Shown here: positions 1-9,524 of the stretch, piece after piece
Layout of the letters: every line of letters begins with the position of its first letter
How positions within the stretch are numbered: position 1 is the stretch's first letter
Assembly: GCF_947501905.1 (NCBI RefSeq)
Contig: NZ_CANMXL010000003.1
Span: 558,001-622,000 of the forward strand
Length of the DNA: 64,000 nt
DNA from: an uncultured Winogradskyella sp.
Lineage (GTDB): Bacteria; Bacteroidota; Bacteroidia; Flavobacteriales; Flavobacteriaceae
Reading direction: 5' to 3'
The notes under the pieces: model-generated
What the model was told of the DNA's origin: nothing
Database searches by the model: none
Seen by the model: the letters and a program-made list of their open reading frames with translations, nothing else
Translations under genes and position numbers: made by a program

Positions 1-712
1 ATCCATATACGTGCTGATACTTTAAAGAATCTCGGTTAGCATAAGCTTCAAAACGCCCGTAATTATCAATCTCTAAAAATTCTGTACGTCTAAACAAGCG
101 ATTATAAGGAATGTATTTAAACTGGTTTTCTTGTAAAAATTTCGCAGCACCACCTTGTCCAGCAGTAACAACATTTCTTGGATTCCAGGTAAATTTGTAG
201 TTCCAAAGATTATTATCACTTTCTGGAGCAACAAGTCCGCCTGTAAAGGATTCAAACAAAATCATCTTACCTCCATTATCCCTTATACGGTCAATAACAT
301 GCATCGCACTCATGTGATCAATACCTGGGTCAACACCAATTTCATTCATAAAGACCAAATTATTAGCTTTAGCGTCTTCATTTAAGTCTTGCATCTCTTT
401 ACTTACATAAGATGCCGTTACCATATGTTTTTTATAGGCAATACAATCTTTTGCAGCTTCAATATGAAAACGCGCGGGTAGCATAGATACTACGATATCA
501 GCATTTTTTATGGCTTCAGTTCGCGATTCAGTATTAAAAACATCTAAGTGAATAACAGCTACATTATCGTGATTACCTGCTAGTTTTTTTGCGTTTTCAA
601 CATTAAGGTCTCCAATTGTAACATGAAGATTTTCTGCATTAGACTTGTCTAATAAGTATTTGATGAGGTATGATGAAGACTTTCCTGCTCCGATGATTAA
701 AATCTTTCGCAT
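1..712 (-). CDS. Saccharopine dehydrogenase family protein (3' end outside window)
   Basis: The first 237 residues are visible; the start codon is at 710-712 and the gene runs off the left edge, so the C-terminus is missing. The N-terminus MRKILIIGAGKSS is a Rossmann nucleotide-binding loop, followed by VTIGDLNVENA, VSMLPARFH and MNEIGVDPGIDHM, all typical of the saccharopine dehydrogenase / LYS9-like family of NAD(P)-dependent oxidoreductases. In Flavobacteriaceae such proteins are usually annotated as saccharopine dehydrogenase or saccharopine reductase and are thought to act in lysine degradation; the exact substrate cannot be read from sequence. It is divergent from the DUF423 gene that starts 82 bp away. 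The family call is firm, the substrate is inferred. Confidence 0.85.
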   Translation of the reverse strand, partial: MRKILIIGAGKSSSYLIKYLLDKSNAENLHVTIGDLNVENAKKLAGNHDNVAVIHLDVFNTESRTEAIKNADIVVSMLPARFHIEAAKDCIAYKKHMVTASYVSKEMQDLNEDAKANNLVFMNEIGVDPGIDHMSAMHVIDRIRDNGGKMILFESFTGGLVAPESDNNLWNYKFTWNPRNVVTAGQGGAAKFLQENQFKYIPYNRLFRRTEFLEIDNYGRFEAYANRDSLKYQHVYG

Positions 713-794
713 AATGGCTTTATATGACTAATTTTGTTCACCACGAATGTAATAAAATAGATAAAAGGATTAACAGTATTAATTCAATTTAATT

Positions 795-1184
795 ATGAAC
801 AAAAAATTATTGATTACGGGTTCTGTATTTGGAATTTTAGCTATTATTCTTGGTGCATTTGCAGCTCATGGTCTAGAAAATTTAATTGATGAAAAAGCGA
901 TACAATCTTTTGAGACAGGTGTGCGCTATCAAATGTATCACGCTTTTTTTCTGTTGATACTTGGAAGTACATCTTTTATTAAAGAAAAAGCTAAATCCTA
1001 TATACTAATTTTGGTTAGTATTGGTGTTGTCTTCTTTTCATTTTCTATATATGTTTTAGCTACTAATAGCCTATCAGGATTTGATTTTAAGACAATAGCT
1101 TTTATTACGCCAATAGGTGGTCTACTACTTATTTTGGCTTGGTTACTATTGTTAATTAATATCTTAAAAACTAGAGTTGATTAA
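795..1184 (+). CDS. DUF423 family small membrane protein
   Basis: This 129-residue protein is almost entirely hydrophobic, with about four predicted transmembrane helices. The N-terminal half carries LGAFAAHGLE, the family signature of DUF423 (YgdD-like) inner-membrane proteins, and its length is normal for the family. The function of the family is unknown. It stands alone, 65 bp upstream of pckA on the same strand. A -7 box precedes pckA, so co-transcription is not needed. Confidence 0.85.
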   Translation: MNKKLLITGSVFGILAIILGAFAAHGLENLIDEKAIQSFETGVRYQMYHAFFLLILGSTSFIKEKAKSYILILVSIGVVFFSFSIYVLATNSLSGFDFKTIAFITPIGGLLLILAWLLLLINILKTRVD

Positions 1185-1218
1185 CAGTTTAACCACCTTA
1201 TATTCTAAAATAAAGTTT

Positions 1219-1226
1219 TATTTTTG
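1219..1226 (+). promoter_or_regulatory. -7 box upstream of pckA
   Basis: TATTTTTG matches the Bacteroidota sigma-A -7 consensus TAnnTTTG and lies 23 bp before the pckA start codon. No TTG is found at the correct -33 spacing, so this is a partial promoter match. Confidence 0.5.
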
Positions 1227-1249
1227 CGGGATAACACAACATAATAAAT

Positions 1250-2866
1250 ATGGTAAATTCAGACCAATCTACGAAAACGATTTCGTTAGAAAAGTATGGG
1301 ATTAAAAACGCTAAAGTTAATTATCAATTGTCTCCAGACCAGCTACAGTCAAGGGCTGTTGAAAATGGTCAAGGCGTAGAAACATCAAATAATACTTTAG
1401 CTGTCAACACAGGAGAGTTTACAGGACGCTCTCCGCAAGATCGTTTTATTGTAAAAGATGATATTACAAAAGACCGTGTTTGGTGGGGTGATATCAATAT
1501 TCCTTTCGATAGTGATAAATTTCAGAAACTTTACGATAAAGTCGTGGATTATTTATCTGAAAAAGAAGTTTATGTCAGAGATAGTTATGCATGTGCTGAC
1601 GAAGATTACAAACTAAACATAAGAGTTATTAATGAGTACCCTTGGAGTAATATGTTTGCTTATAACATGTTTTTACGCCCAACGGAAGACGAGTTAATGG
1701 ATTTTACACCAGAATGGACTGTTGTAAACGCTCCAGGTTTTATGGCAGATGCTGAGATTGATGGTACACGGCAACACAATTTTGCGATTCTAGATTTCAC
1801 AAGAAAAATTGCTCTAATAGGTGGGACAGGTTATACTGGCGAAATTAAAAAGGGTATTTTCTCTGCGCTGAATTTTATCTTACCAGTATTTAAAGATACA
1901 TTACCAATGCACTGTAGTGCAAATGTTGGTAAAGATGGCGATACTGCGATTTTCTTTGGTTTATCTGGAACAGGAAAAACAACATTATCTACGGATGCTA
2001 ATAGAAGTTTAATTGGAGATGATGAGCATGGATGGACTAAAGAGAATACAGTCTTTAATTTTGAAGGTGGTTGTTATGCAAAAGTTATTAATTTGTCTCA
2101 AGAACAAGAGCCAGAAATTTATGGTGCAATAAAGAAAGGTGCTATTCTTGAAAATGTAATCATTGATAATAATGGTCATGTAGATTTTGCTGATACATCC
2201 ATCACTCAGAATACAAGAGTAAGTTATCCAATATATCACATTGAGAACATAAGGCAACCTTCATCTGGTAAAAACCCAAAGAATATCTTTTTCTTGACTG
2301 CTGATGCTTTTGGAGTACTACCTCCAATATCTAAATTAACACCAAGTCAGGCGGCTTATCATTTTATATCAGGTTATACTGCAAAAGTTGCTGGGACCGA
2401 AGCTGGAGTTGTAGAGCCTCAACCTTCTTTCTCTGCTTGTTTTGGAGCGCCATTTATGCCATTGCATCCAACTAAATATGCAGAGATGCTTAGTAAAAAG
2501 ATGAAAGACGCTGGTGTAAATGTGTGGTTGGTTAATACAGGTTGGACTGGTGGGCCTTATGGCGTTGGTACACGTATTAAATTAAAGTATACGCGCGCTA
2601 TGATTAATGCCGTATTGGATGGTCATTTGGGGTTGTATAATTATGAAGACTACCATATACATTCTGTTTTTGGAGTGGCGCAACCAAGAAGTTGCCCTGG
2701 AGTGCCAACAGAGGTTTTAAGTCCAAGAACAACTTGGAATGATGATGAAGCCTATTATAAAATGGCATTTAAACTTTCTAATGAGTTTAGAAATAACTTT
2801 AAGCAATTTGAAAGCTATGCATCAGAAGAAATTAGACGAGGTGGTCCTCAACGTTATGCTTTTTAA
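1250..2866 (+). CDS. pckA: Phosphoenolpyruvate carboxykinase (ATP)
   Basis: The enzyme converts oxaloacetate and ATP to phosphoenolpyruvate, ADP and CO2, the entry step of gluconeogenesis. The 538-residue length is normal for the ATP-dependent type. Visible motifs are TGRSPQDRF near residue 60 (substrate binding), the P-loop GLSGTGKTT near 236-245, GDDEHGW near 254 (metal/kinase-2 region) and AGTEAGVVEP near 380 (lid). The start is supported by a -7 box 23 bp upstream. A strong bidirectional terminator follows and separates it from the convergent hemD. The assignment is secure. Confidence 0.98.
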   Translation: MVNSDQSTKTISLEKYGIKNAKVNYQLSPDQLQSRAVENGQGVETSNNTLAVNTGEFTGRSPQDRFIVKDDITKDRVWWGDINIPFDSDKFQKLYDKVVDYLSEKEVYVRDSYACADEDYKLNIRVINEYPWSNMFAYNMFLRPTEDELMDFTPEWTVVNAPGFMADAEIDGTRQHNFAILDFTRKIALIGGTGYTGEIKKGIFSALNFILPVFKDTLPMHCSANVGKDGDTAIFFGLSGTGKTTLSTDANRSLIGDDEHGWTKENTVFNFEGGCYAKVINLSQEQEPEIYGAIKKGAILENVIIDNNGHVDFADTSITQNTRVSYPIYHIENIRQPSSGKNPKNIFFLTADAFGVLPPISKLTPSQAAYHFISGYTAKVAGTEAGVVEPQPSFSACFGAPFMPLHPTKYAEMLSKKMKDAGVNVWLVNTGWTGGPYGVGTRIKLKYTRAMINAVLDGHLGLYNYEDYHIHSVFGVAQPRSCPGVPTEVLSPRTTWNDDEAYYKMAFKLSNEFRNNFKQFESYASEEIRRGGPQRYAF

Positions 2867-2883
2867 GCAAAATAGGAAACAAC

Positions 2884-2917
2884 AAAAAAGCGATTCAAAT
2901 ATTTGAATCGCTTTTTT
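2884..2917. terminator. Bidirectional terminator between pckA and hemD
   Basis: Two perfectly complementary 17-base arms meet without a loop at 2900/2901 and end in A6 and T6 tracts, so the hairpin can stop transcription from both convergent genes. Confidence 0.9.
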
Positions 2918-2937
2918 GTTTTATATAAATAAGGAAA

Positions 2938-3687
2938 TTATTTCCCTTTGTTCACGGCATCAATATATTTCTTTAAAGCCATAGTCATTGAAGGTGTTTC
3001 AGGAGTTGGTGCAGCGATATCTACACGTAAACCTTTAGCTTCAACAGCTTTAATAGTTGTGTTTCCAAACACCGCAAGACGCGTTTCGTTTTGCTTAAAA
3101 TCAGGAAAATTATGGAATAAAGATTCAATCCCTGATGGACTAAAGAATACTAAGATGTCATAAGTTACATTCTCTAAATCTGATAAATCACTAATTACAG
3201 TTTTGTAAAAAGTCGCTTGTGTCCAGTTTACGCCTAACTTATCTAAAGTGTTAGGTATTACAGGCTTTACTTTATCAGTTGTTGGCAATAAGAAACTTTC
3301 GTCTTTATACTTTTTTATTAAAGGCATTAAGTCTTCAAAAGTACGTTTACCCACATAGATTTTACGCTTTCTGTAAACAACATACTTCTGTAAGTAATAA
3401 GCAACAGCTTCAGATTGGCAGAAATACTTCATTGTATCTGGCACTTTAAAGCGCATTTCTTCGGCAACTCTAAAAAAGTGGTCAACTGAATTTCTACTAG
3501 TTAAGATAATAGCAGAAAATTTGGTAAGGTCAATCTTTTGTTGTCTTATGTCTTTGGCTTCAACACCTTCAACATGTATAAACGGTCTAAAATCTACTTT
3601 TACCTTTTGTCTTTCTTGTAAATCGAAATAAGGAGAATTCTCAATTTTAGGTTCTGGTTGTGAAACCAATATCGTTTTTACTTTCAT
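2938..3687 (-). CDS. hemD: Uroporphyrinogen-III synthase
   Basis: This 249-residue protein cyclises hydroxymethylbilane to uroporphyrinogen III in haem/sirohaem synthesis. Recognisable family segments are LTSRNSVDHFF near residue 62, VGKRTFEDL near 112 and VFFSPSGIESLF near 182. The enzyme is poorly conserved, but these segments and the length match the flavobacterial HemD. It lies 15 bp downstream of the DUF4271 gene on the same strand, the usual flavobacterial pairing, so the two are probably co-transcribed. Confidence 0.9.
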   Translation of the reverse strand: MKVKTILVSQPEPKIENSPYFDLQERQKVKVDFRPFIHVEGVEAKDIRQQKIDLTKFSAIILTSRNSVDHFFRVAEEMRFKVPDTMKYFCQSEAVAYYLQKYVVYRKRKIYVGKRTFEDLMPLIKKYKDESFLLPTTDKVKPVIPNTLDKLGVNWTQATFYKTVISDLSDLENVTYDILVFFSPSGIESLFHNFPDFKQNETRLAVFGNTTIKAVEAKGLRVDIAAPTPETPSMTMALKKYIDAVNKGK

Positions 3688-3702
3688 ATGCTAAACGCTT
3701 TT

Positions 3703-4356
3703 TTACCCGAAATAATCTTTAAATACCTTATACAAAATAACATAAGGTCCAATTTCGAGAGCGCAAAGATACAATAAAAAATAGAAAAAATTAGAAATTA
3801 TGGCTTTTTGATAGTGTTGCAAGAATCTTATAAATCCACTGATATTAATTAAAAGGAATAGTGTTAAACCTGAGTATATCACTATTTTTTTATCTAAATT
3901 ACTGAATAATAACAAGATGTTGGCAAGCAACAAAAGCAAGCCAGAAATGTTTTTATAAGTATTTTTTTGAAATATATACTCTTTTATAAACTCCGAAAAT
4001 TCGAATATATGAGCGATAATACGCTCAATAATAATCTTAAATACCGTAATAAATAATATGCTAACAAATAAATAGATTAATAAGAATATGTCATCTGGTA
4101 AGGGTCCTTTTAGCGTGGAATACGTAAAATGAATAAAAATCCCTAAAGTAAAAACAAAATTTATAAACAGGAATATATTAAAGATGTCTAGCTTTTTTTG
4201 CTCGCGAGAGTAAAGTTTAAGATATCTGTCATTCCAGATAACTTGTAAAAAATCTGCAAAGCGAGTACCAAATAACTGCCTTGTTGAGACAATTAGAATT
4301 AGGCAAACCAATATTAGGCTTATGTATATGTCTTGTGTAAAGTACTCTCTTAGCAT
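3703..4356 (-). CDS. DUF4271 domain integral membrane protein
   Basis: The 217-residue product has about six hydrophobic helices and a short positively charged N-terminal segment (FADFLQVIWNDRYLKL), the pattern of the Bacteroidota-specific DUF4271 family. Its function is unknown. It is the first gene of a two-gene unit with hemD. No promoter of the TAnnTTTG type was found directly upstream. Confidence 0.85.
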   Translation of the reverse strand: MLREYFTQDIYISLILVCLILIVSTRQLFGTRFADFLQVIWNDRYLKLYSREQKKLDIFNIFLFINFVFTLGIFIHFTYSTLKGPLPDDIFLLIYLFVSILFITVFKIIIERIIAHIFEFSEFIKEYIFQKNTYKNISGLLLLLANILLLFSNLDKKIVIYSGLTLFLLINISGFIRFLQHYQKAIISNFFYFLLYLCALEIGPYVILYKVFKDYFG

Positions 4357-4437
4357 TAAGCTAATTTATAAAGAAAAGTCGAGGTATGTATTAAATGTAA
4401 AAAGGGAATTAAAAGCGGCTTAGTTGCTTAAAAATTT

Positions 4438-4445
4438 TACATTTG
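4438..4445 (+). promoter_or_regulatory. -7 box of the mannosyltransferase gene
   Basis: TACATTTG matches TAnnTTTG and lies 17 bp before the ATG at 4463. It falls downstream of the alternative ATG at 4424, which argues that the downstream start is the real one. Confidence 0.5.
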
Positions 4446-4462
4446 CTAAAACAAAAAGGCAT

Positions 4463-5188
4463 ATGAGTGATGCAATTGTCATCATACCAACTTATAACGA
4501 GAAAGAAAACATCCAAGCCATAATTGAAAGTGTTTTTGCATTACCAAAAAGTTTTCATGTACTAGTTGTTGACGATAACTCCCCAGATGGTACTGCTTCT
4601 ATTGTAAGCAAATTGCAATCTGTTTTTAACGACAAGCTTCATTTACTCTCAAGAGCTAATAAAGATGGCTTAGGTACGGCATATATAGATGGTTTTAAAT
4701 GGTGCCTGAAAAGAGATTACAATTATGTTTTTGAAATGGATGCCGATTTTTCTCATAATCCAAAAGATTTAGTAAGATTATACCAAGCAGCAAAACAAAA
4801 AGGTACTGATGTTGTAGTAGGTTCTAGATATATCAAAGGTGTAAATGTTGTAAACTGGCCATTGGCTCGTATTCTTTTATCTTACGGAGCTTCATTCTAT
4901 GTAAAGATTATTACTGGCATGCGTGTACAAGACCCAACAGCTGGTTTTGTTTGTTATAAAAGAGAGGTGTTAGAGGCGATTAATTTAGATGAAATAAAGT
5001 TTATAGGTTATGCGTTTCAAATTGAAATGAAGTTTAAAGCTTACAAAAAAGGCTGTAAAATTGTTGAGATTCCCATTATCTTTACAGACCGAATTAAAGG
5101 CAAATCAAAAATGTCTGGAGGCATTATTTCTGAAGCAATCTTTGGAGTCATTAGCCTTAAATGGAAAAGTCTATTCAAAAAAGATTAA
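4463..5188 (+). CDS. Polyprenol monophosphomannose synthase (GT2 family)
   Basis: The enzyme transfers a mannosyl group from a nucleotide sugar to a polyprenyl phosphate carrier at the membrane, feeding glycan or lipoprotein glycosylation. The GT2 fold is shown by IIPTYNEKENI at the N-terminus, VVDDNSPDGT, and EMDADFSHNP holding the metal-binding DxD motif. The longer reading frame from 4424 adds 13 residues, but those overlap the -7 box, and proteins of this family begin just before VIIPTYNE, so I start at 4463 (241 residues). It is followed after 4 bp by dihydroorotase. Confidence 0.9.
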   Translation: MSDAIVIIPTYNEKENIQAIIESVFALPKSFHVLVVDDNSPDGTASIVSKLQSVFNDKLHLLSRANKDGLGTAYIDGFKWCLKRDYNYVFEMDADFSHNPKDLVRLYQAAKQKGTDVVVGSRYIKGVNVVNWPLARILLSYGASFYVKIITGMRVQDPTAGFVCYKREVLEAINLDEIKFIGYAFQIEMKFKAYKKGCKIVEIPIIFTDRIKGKSKMSGGIISEAIFGVISLKWKSLFKKD

Positions 5189-5192
5189 ATAA

Positions 5193-6536
5193 ATGAGTAA
5201 CCAAACGCTTATAAAAAATGCCAAGATTGTAAATGAAGGTCAGATTATTGAAGGCGATATATTAATTGAAGATAACTTAATCAAAGAAATAAATGCTTCG
5301 ATAAGCGCAAAGTCTGCAGATGTAAAAGTGATTGATGCAGAGGGTAATTATGTGTTTCCAGGGATGATAGATGACCAAGTACATTTTAGAGAGCCAGGAT
5401 TAACGCATAAGGCTAATATAGAAACCGAGTCAAGAGCAGCCATTGCAGGAGGTATTACATCTTTTGTAGAAATGCCAAATACCAATCCGCAAACAACTAC
5501 AATAGAAAAACTTGAAGAAAAGTTTGCCATCGCTGCAAAATCTTCTTATGCTAACTATTCTTTTATGTTTGGTGGCACAAATGATAATTTAGACGAAATT
5601 TTAAAATTAGACCCAAAAGCTGTTGCTGGCTTAAAACTGTTTTTAGGTTCTTCAACGGGTAATATGCTAGTAGATAATCCTGAAGTGCTAGAAAAAATAT
5701 TTTCTAATACAGACTTAGTTATCTCAGTACATTGTGAAGATGAATCAACAATTAGAGAGAATTTAGCAAAAGCAAAAGCTAAATATGGAGATGACATTCC
5801 AATGGAATTACATCCTGTTATTAGAAGTGAAGAAGCCTGTTATTTGTCATCATCGAAAGCTATTGAGTTGGCCAAAAAAACAGGAGCGCGCTTACATGTT
5901 TTTCATTTGTCAACGGCAAAAGAGACGGAGTTGTTTACGAGTAAAATTCCTTTAAAAGATAAAAAAATAACAGCTGAGGTTTGTATACATCATCTATGGT
6001 TTTCTGATAAGGATTATAAAACAAAAGGAAGTCATATCAAATGGAATCCAGCTGTAAAAACAGCAGATGATAGAGAAGGACTGTGGAAAGCATTATTAGA
6101 TGGTCGTATTGATATTATTGCAACTGATCATGCACCTCATACTATAGAAGAAAAAGATAATAATTATACAACTGCACCATCTGGTGGGCCATTAGTACAG
6201 CATGCATTTGTAGCTTTACTTGAAGCTTATCACAGTCAAAAAATAGACTTAGAAACAATTGCTCAAAAAACAGCGCATAATCCTGCAATTTTATTTGATG
6301 TCGAAAAAAGAGGTTATATAAGAGAAGGTTATTATGCAGATTTGATTATTACAGATTTAAATAATCCTTGGACGGTTAATAAAGAAAATATACTTTATAA
6401 ATGTGGGTGGTCTCCTTTTGAGGGTAATACCTTTAAGAGTCGTATTACACATACATTTGTTAATGGTCAATTGGTATATAACAATTTTAAAGTATTAGAT
6501 GTTAAAGCAGGGCAAAGATTAACTTTTGATAGATAA
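5193..6536 (+). CDS. pyrC: Dihydroorotase
   Basis: This 447-residue amidohydrolase cyclises carbamoyl-aspartate to dihydroorotate in pyrimidine synthesis. Family motifs are DDQVHFREPG near residue 60, VHCEDE near 179, FHLST near 237 and TDHAPH near 310. The first motif is normally DxHxHxRxPG; here the first metal-ligand His is Gln, a variation I recall from other Bacteroidota, so activity is likely kept. It overlaps the next gene, a DUF4296 lipoprotein, by one base and probably shares a transcript with the mannosyltransferase upstream. Confidence 0.92.
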   Translation: MSNQTLIKNAKIVNEGQIIEGDILIEDNLIKEINASISAKSADVKVIDAEGNYVFPGMIDDQVHFREPGLTHKANIETESRAAIAGGITSFVEMPNTNPQTTTIEKLEEKFAIAAKSSYANYSFMFGGTNDNLDEILKLDPKAVAGLKLFLGSSTGNMLVDNPEVLEKIFSNTDLVISVHCEDESTIRENLAKAKAKYGDDIPMELHPVIRSEEACYLSSSKAIELAKKTGARLHVFHLSTAKETELFTSKIPLKDKKITAEVCIHHLWFSDKDYKTKGSHIKWNPAVKTADDREGLWKALLDGRIDIIATDHAPHTIEEKDNNYTTAPSGGPLVQHAFVALLEAYHSQKIDLETIAQKTAHNPAILFDVEKRGYIREGYYADLIITDLNNPWTVNKENILYKCGWSPFEGNTFKSRITHTFVNGQLVYNNFKVLDVKAGQRLTFDR

Positions 6537-6988
6537 TGAAACAGGTTTTGGTCATAGTATTAGTTATAGGACTTTTTTTAGGGTGTGAACCAAAATTACA
6601 ACCAAAAAAACCTGAAAATTTGATTCCTAAAGATAAAATGACTGAGATTTTATCCGATATGTTTGTTGTAAGTTCTGCAAAAGGAATTAGTAGAACTAAA
6701 TTTGAAGTAGAAGGGATTGATCCAGAAACATATATTCTAAAAAAATATAATATTGATAGTTTACAATTTGCGCAAAGCAATGATTATTATGCTCATGATG
6801 TCGAAACCTATAAGGAAATTATAGAAGAGGTAAAGGCTAAACTCACTTCAAAAAAGCAAAAATATGAAGCTATAAATAAAGAGGAAGAAGCTGCTAACAA
6901 AAAGAAAAAAGATTCTCTTAGGCAGTTAAGACAAGTTCAAAGAGCTAATCCTAATTTAAAAGATGGGTCTATTAAAACAAAAGACTAG
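6536..6988 (+). CDS. DUF4296 lipoprotein
   Basis: The protein has 150 residues. A hydrophobic signal ends in the lipobox LFLGC with the lipidated Cys at residue 17. The following segment (LIPKDKMTEILSDMFVV) is the hallmark of Bacteroidota DUF4296, and the C-terminal third is a charged, helical, Lys/Glu-rich tail. The function is unknown. Its ATG overlaps the last base of the dihydroorotase stop. It converges on the epimerase gene, overlapping it by 4 bp. Confidence 0.88.
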   Translation: MKQVLVIVLVIGLFLGCEPKLQPKKPENLIPKDKMTEILSDMFVVSSAKGISRTKFEVEGIDPETYILKKYNIDSLQFAQSNDYYAHDVETYKEIIEEVKAKLTSKKQKYEAINKEEEAANKKKKDSLRQLRQVQRANPNLKDGSIKTKD

Positions 6989-8004
6989 TGTTTTAAATCC
7001 TTCAGGAAAAGTTCGGAGACTTTTTTTATTGATTCTTCAATTGGAGTGAATTCGTAATCAAGAACTAATTTTATTTTTGAGTTATCATGCTTGGTAACAG
7101 ATGTAATGGTTTTAACTAACTGCTTAGATAGTTTTCTCCTTTTCCCAAATAGCTTATGGTTTAACCAATCCAAGCGCCATAAAATATGTAACTGCCATGG
7201 TTTTATTAGCTTTTGCTTTTTAGAAATATTTAAAGCTTCAGCAGTTTTTCTATTAAAATCTTTGAATAGTAGGTTTTCGGAAATTAAAATATACCCTTCA
7301 TTTTTAATTTCGCTTTGCATTAAAAGAATCATTATATCAACTACGTCATAAACATCAACATATGCAGAGCCCCCTTCGGTGTAAAAAGATAATCCATTAT
7401 ATATCTGCTTAAATAGACTGCCACTGCCACCACCACGCCAAAAACCAGGACCTAAAATTATGCCAGGGTTAACAACTACTACACCCAACCCTTCTTGTGA
7501 TCCACGCCAAACTTCTAACTCAGCACCATATTTAGTAATAGCATAAACACTATTGTCTTCTTCTGGATTCCATGACGTTGTTTCGTTTATTAAATCTTCA
7601 GGATTATTAGTTTGTCCAATAGCTGCAATAGAACTGACGTAACAGAGCTTTTCTATATTAAACGAAATACATAGGTTAACAATATTAGCTGTGCCTTTAA
7701 TATTTATTTTTCGTAGAGTTCTGTATTTATCAGGTTCAAAAGAAATAAAAGCTGCACAATGATATACATATGTAATGTCCTTAAAAGCGTCTTGTAGTTT
7801 TGGAATATTAGTAATATCCGCCTCAACCCATTCAATAGTATTGTAAAGCGTTTCCCAATTTTCAGAATAATATGAAAACACATGTTTTGTAGATTCTAAT
7901 TTATGGGCACGTCTATAAATGGCTCTTACTTTTTTGCCTTCACTAGTTAGTTTGTAAAGTAAATGAGAACCTACTAATCCTGTGCCTCCGGTAACTAAAA
8001 TCAT
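6985..8004 (-). CDS. NAD-dependent epimerase/dehydratase family protein
   Basis: The 339-residue product is an extended short-chain dehydrogenase/reductase. The N-terminus has the Rossmann motif TGGTGLVGSH, and YAITKYGAE near residue 153 provides the catalytic YxxxK. The Ser partner lies in CYVSSIAAIG. Substrate is not predictable: sugar-nucleotide epimerases, dihydroflavonol reductase-like and 3-beta-HSD-like proteins all share this pattern. It ends 4 bp inside the convergent lipoprotein gene and is transcribed away from tyrS. Confidence 0.88.
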   Translation of the reverse strand: MILVTGGTGLVGSHLLYKLTSEGKKVRAIYRRAHKLESTKHVFSYYSENWETLYNTIEWVEADITNIPKLQDAFKDITYVYHCAAFISFEPDKYRTLRKINIKGTANIVNLCISFNIEKLCYVSSIAAIGQTNNPEDLINETTSWNPEEDNSVYAITKYGAELEVWRGSQEGLGVVVVNPGIILGPGFWRGGGSGSLFKQIYNGLSFYTEGGSAYVDVYDVVDIMILLMQSEIKNEGYILISENLLFKDFNRKTAEALNISKKQKLIKPWQLHILWRLDWLNHKLFGKRRKLSKQLVKTITSVTKHDNSKIKLVLDYEFTPIEESIKKVSELFLKDLKH

Positions 8005-8030
8005 GTATTTATTTTGAATAGATGACTAAA

Positions 8031-8055
8031 CGCTGTAGCTGAGCTTGTCGAAGCT
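8031..8055. repeat. Short intergenic palindrome (CTGAGCTTGTCGAAG type)
   Basis: The segment contains CTGAGCTTGTCGAAG flanked by partially complementary AGCT bases. From memory, short palindromes of this kind are scattered between genes in many Bacteroidota genomes; only one copy was noticed here. Confidence 0.3.
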
Positions 8056-8081
8056 AATTTACGCTTTTTTACATTTGTCTT

Positions 8082-8110
8082 TTGTCTTTTAAAGTGGAAA
8101 CATATCTTTG
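8082..8110 (+). promoter_or_regulatory. Promoter of tyrS
   Basis: TTG at 8082-8084 and TATCTTTG at 8103-8110 are separated by 18 bp, matching the Bacteroidota consensus TTG-N17-23-TAnnTTTG. The tyrS ATG is 29 bp downstream. Confidence 0.8.
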
Positions 8111-8139
8111 CCTAACGAATTTTAGAATTTAAACATCTG

Positions 8140-9438
8140 ATGAGTAAGAATTTTGTTGAAGAGTTAAAATGGAGAGGCATGTTACATGATAGTATGCCGG
8201 GCGTTGAAGATCACTTAAGTGAAGCCATGCGAAGTGCCTATGTGGGTTTTGACCCAACAGCAGATTCTTTACATATTGGCAATTTGGTGCCAATTATGTT
8301 GTTAGCACATTATCAGCGTTGCGGGCATCAACCAGTAGCATTGGTTGGTGGAGCTACAGGAATGATTGGTGACCCATCAGGTAAATCAAGTGAACGCAAC
8401 CTATTAGATGAAACCACATTGCGTCATAACCAAGAAGCCATAAAAGGGCAGTTAGCTCATTTTTTAGATTTTGAAAGTGACGCCCCAAATGCAGCAAAAT
8501 TGGTAAATAATTACGATTGGATGAAAGAGTTTTCATTCCTTGAATTTATTCGTGATGTAGGTAAGCATATTACTGTGAATTATATGATGGCTAAAGATTC
8601 TGTAAAGAATAGGATTTCTGCAGAATCTACTAACGATGGAATGAGCTTTACAGAGTTTACATACCAATTGGTTCAAGGGTACGATTTTTTACACTTATAT
8701 AAAGCGAATAATTGTACCATACAAATGGGAGGAAGTGACCAATGGGGAAATATCACTACAGGAACAGAGCTCATAAGACGAATAGGCAATGGTAAAGGTT
8801 TTGCAATTACATGCCCGCTAATTACTAAGAGTGATGGCTCTAAATTTGGAAAGTCTGAAGGTGGAAATGTTTGGCTAGATGCTAAAAGAACATCACCATA
8901 TAAGTTCTACCAATATTGGTTGAATTCAAGTGATGAAGATGCAGAAAAGTATATCAAGATTTTTACATTTTTAAATCAAGAAGAAATTAAGAGTATTGTT
9001 GAATCTCATAAAGAAGCACCACATTTAAGAGGATTGCAAAAACGATTAGCTGAGGAGATTACGTCAATGGTACATTCTGAAGAAGATTTTAAAAATGCTG
9101 AAAAAGCATCAAATGTGTTATTTAGCAAAACTTTTAAAGCTGATATTTCGACGATTGATGAAAATACATTCTTAGATGTTTTTGAAGGTGTGCCTCAGGC
9201 TGAGATTTCAAAAGCAGATTTTGAAACTGGACTAGATATGATTGCAGCATTAGCAGCTAAAACGGGGTTTTTAAACTCTAATGGCAAAGCTAGGCGTGCA
9301 CTTAAAGAAAATTCTGTATCTGTAAATAAAGAAAAGGTAAAAGAAGATTATATCATTTCTTCTGATGATTTAATTAATGGCAAGTACGTTATTCTTAACA
9401 AAGGAAAACGCAATACATATATTATTAAGGTTGTATAA
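8140..9438 (+). CDS. tyrS: Tyrosyl-tRNA synthetase
   Basis: The 432-residue enzyme charges tRNA-Tyr. Class I signatures are present: the HIGH-type motif LHIGN near residue 47 and the KMSKS-type motif KFGKSEGG near residue 237. GGSDQWGN near 199 is characteristic of TyrS, and an S4-like RNA-binding segment ([13 protein letters not shown]) lies near the C-terminus. A consensus promoter lies upstream and a hairpin terminator downstream, so it is probably monocistronic. Confidence 0.98.
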   Translation: MSKNFVEELKWRGMLHDSMPGVEDHLSEAMRSAYVGFDPTADSLHIGNLVPIMLLAHYQRCGHQPVALVGGATGMIGDPSGKSSERNLLDETTLRHNQEAIKGQLAHFLDFESDAPNAAKLVNNYDWMKEFSFLEFIRDVGKHITVNYMMAKDSVKNRISAESTNDGMSFTEFTYQLVQGYDFLHLYKANNCTIQMGGSDQWGNITTGTELIRRIGNGKGFAITCPLITKSDGSKFGKSEGGNVWLDAKRTSPYKFYQYWLNSSDEDAEKYIKIFTFLNQEEIKSIVESHKEAPHLRGLQKRLAEEITSMVHSEEDFKNAEKASNVLFSKTFKADISTIDENTFLDVFEGVPQAEISKADFETGLDMIAALAAKTGFLNSNGKARRALKENSVSVNKEKVKEDYIISSDDLINGKYVILNKGKRNTYIIKVV

Positions 9439-9440
9439 AA

Positions 9441-9470
9441 AAATGCCCGGAGAAGCCTCCGAGCATTTTC
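9441..9470 (+). terminator. Terminator of tyrS
   Basis: A 10-bp stem (9443-9452 with 9457-9466, one mismatch) with a 4-base loop is preceded by A residues and followed by TTTTC just after the tyrS stop codon. Confidence 0.75.
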
Positions 9471-9524
9471 AACCAATCAATCAACTTTCAACTATTTATT
9501 AATCTTTCTTTTTCATTTAAAAAA

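Noticed and set aside
4424..4462. Upstream in-frame ATG of the mannosyltransferase gene
   Set aside because: It adds 13 residues that do not fit the family and overlaps the -7 box, so the start at 4463 is preferred.
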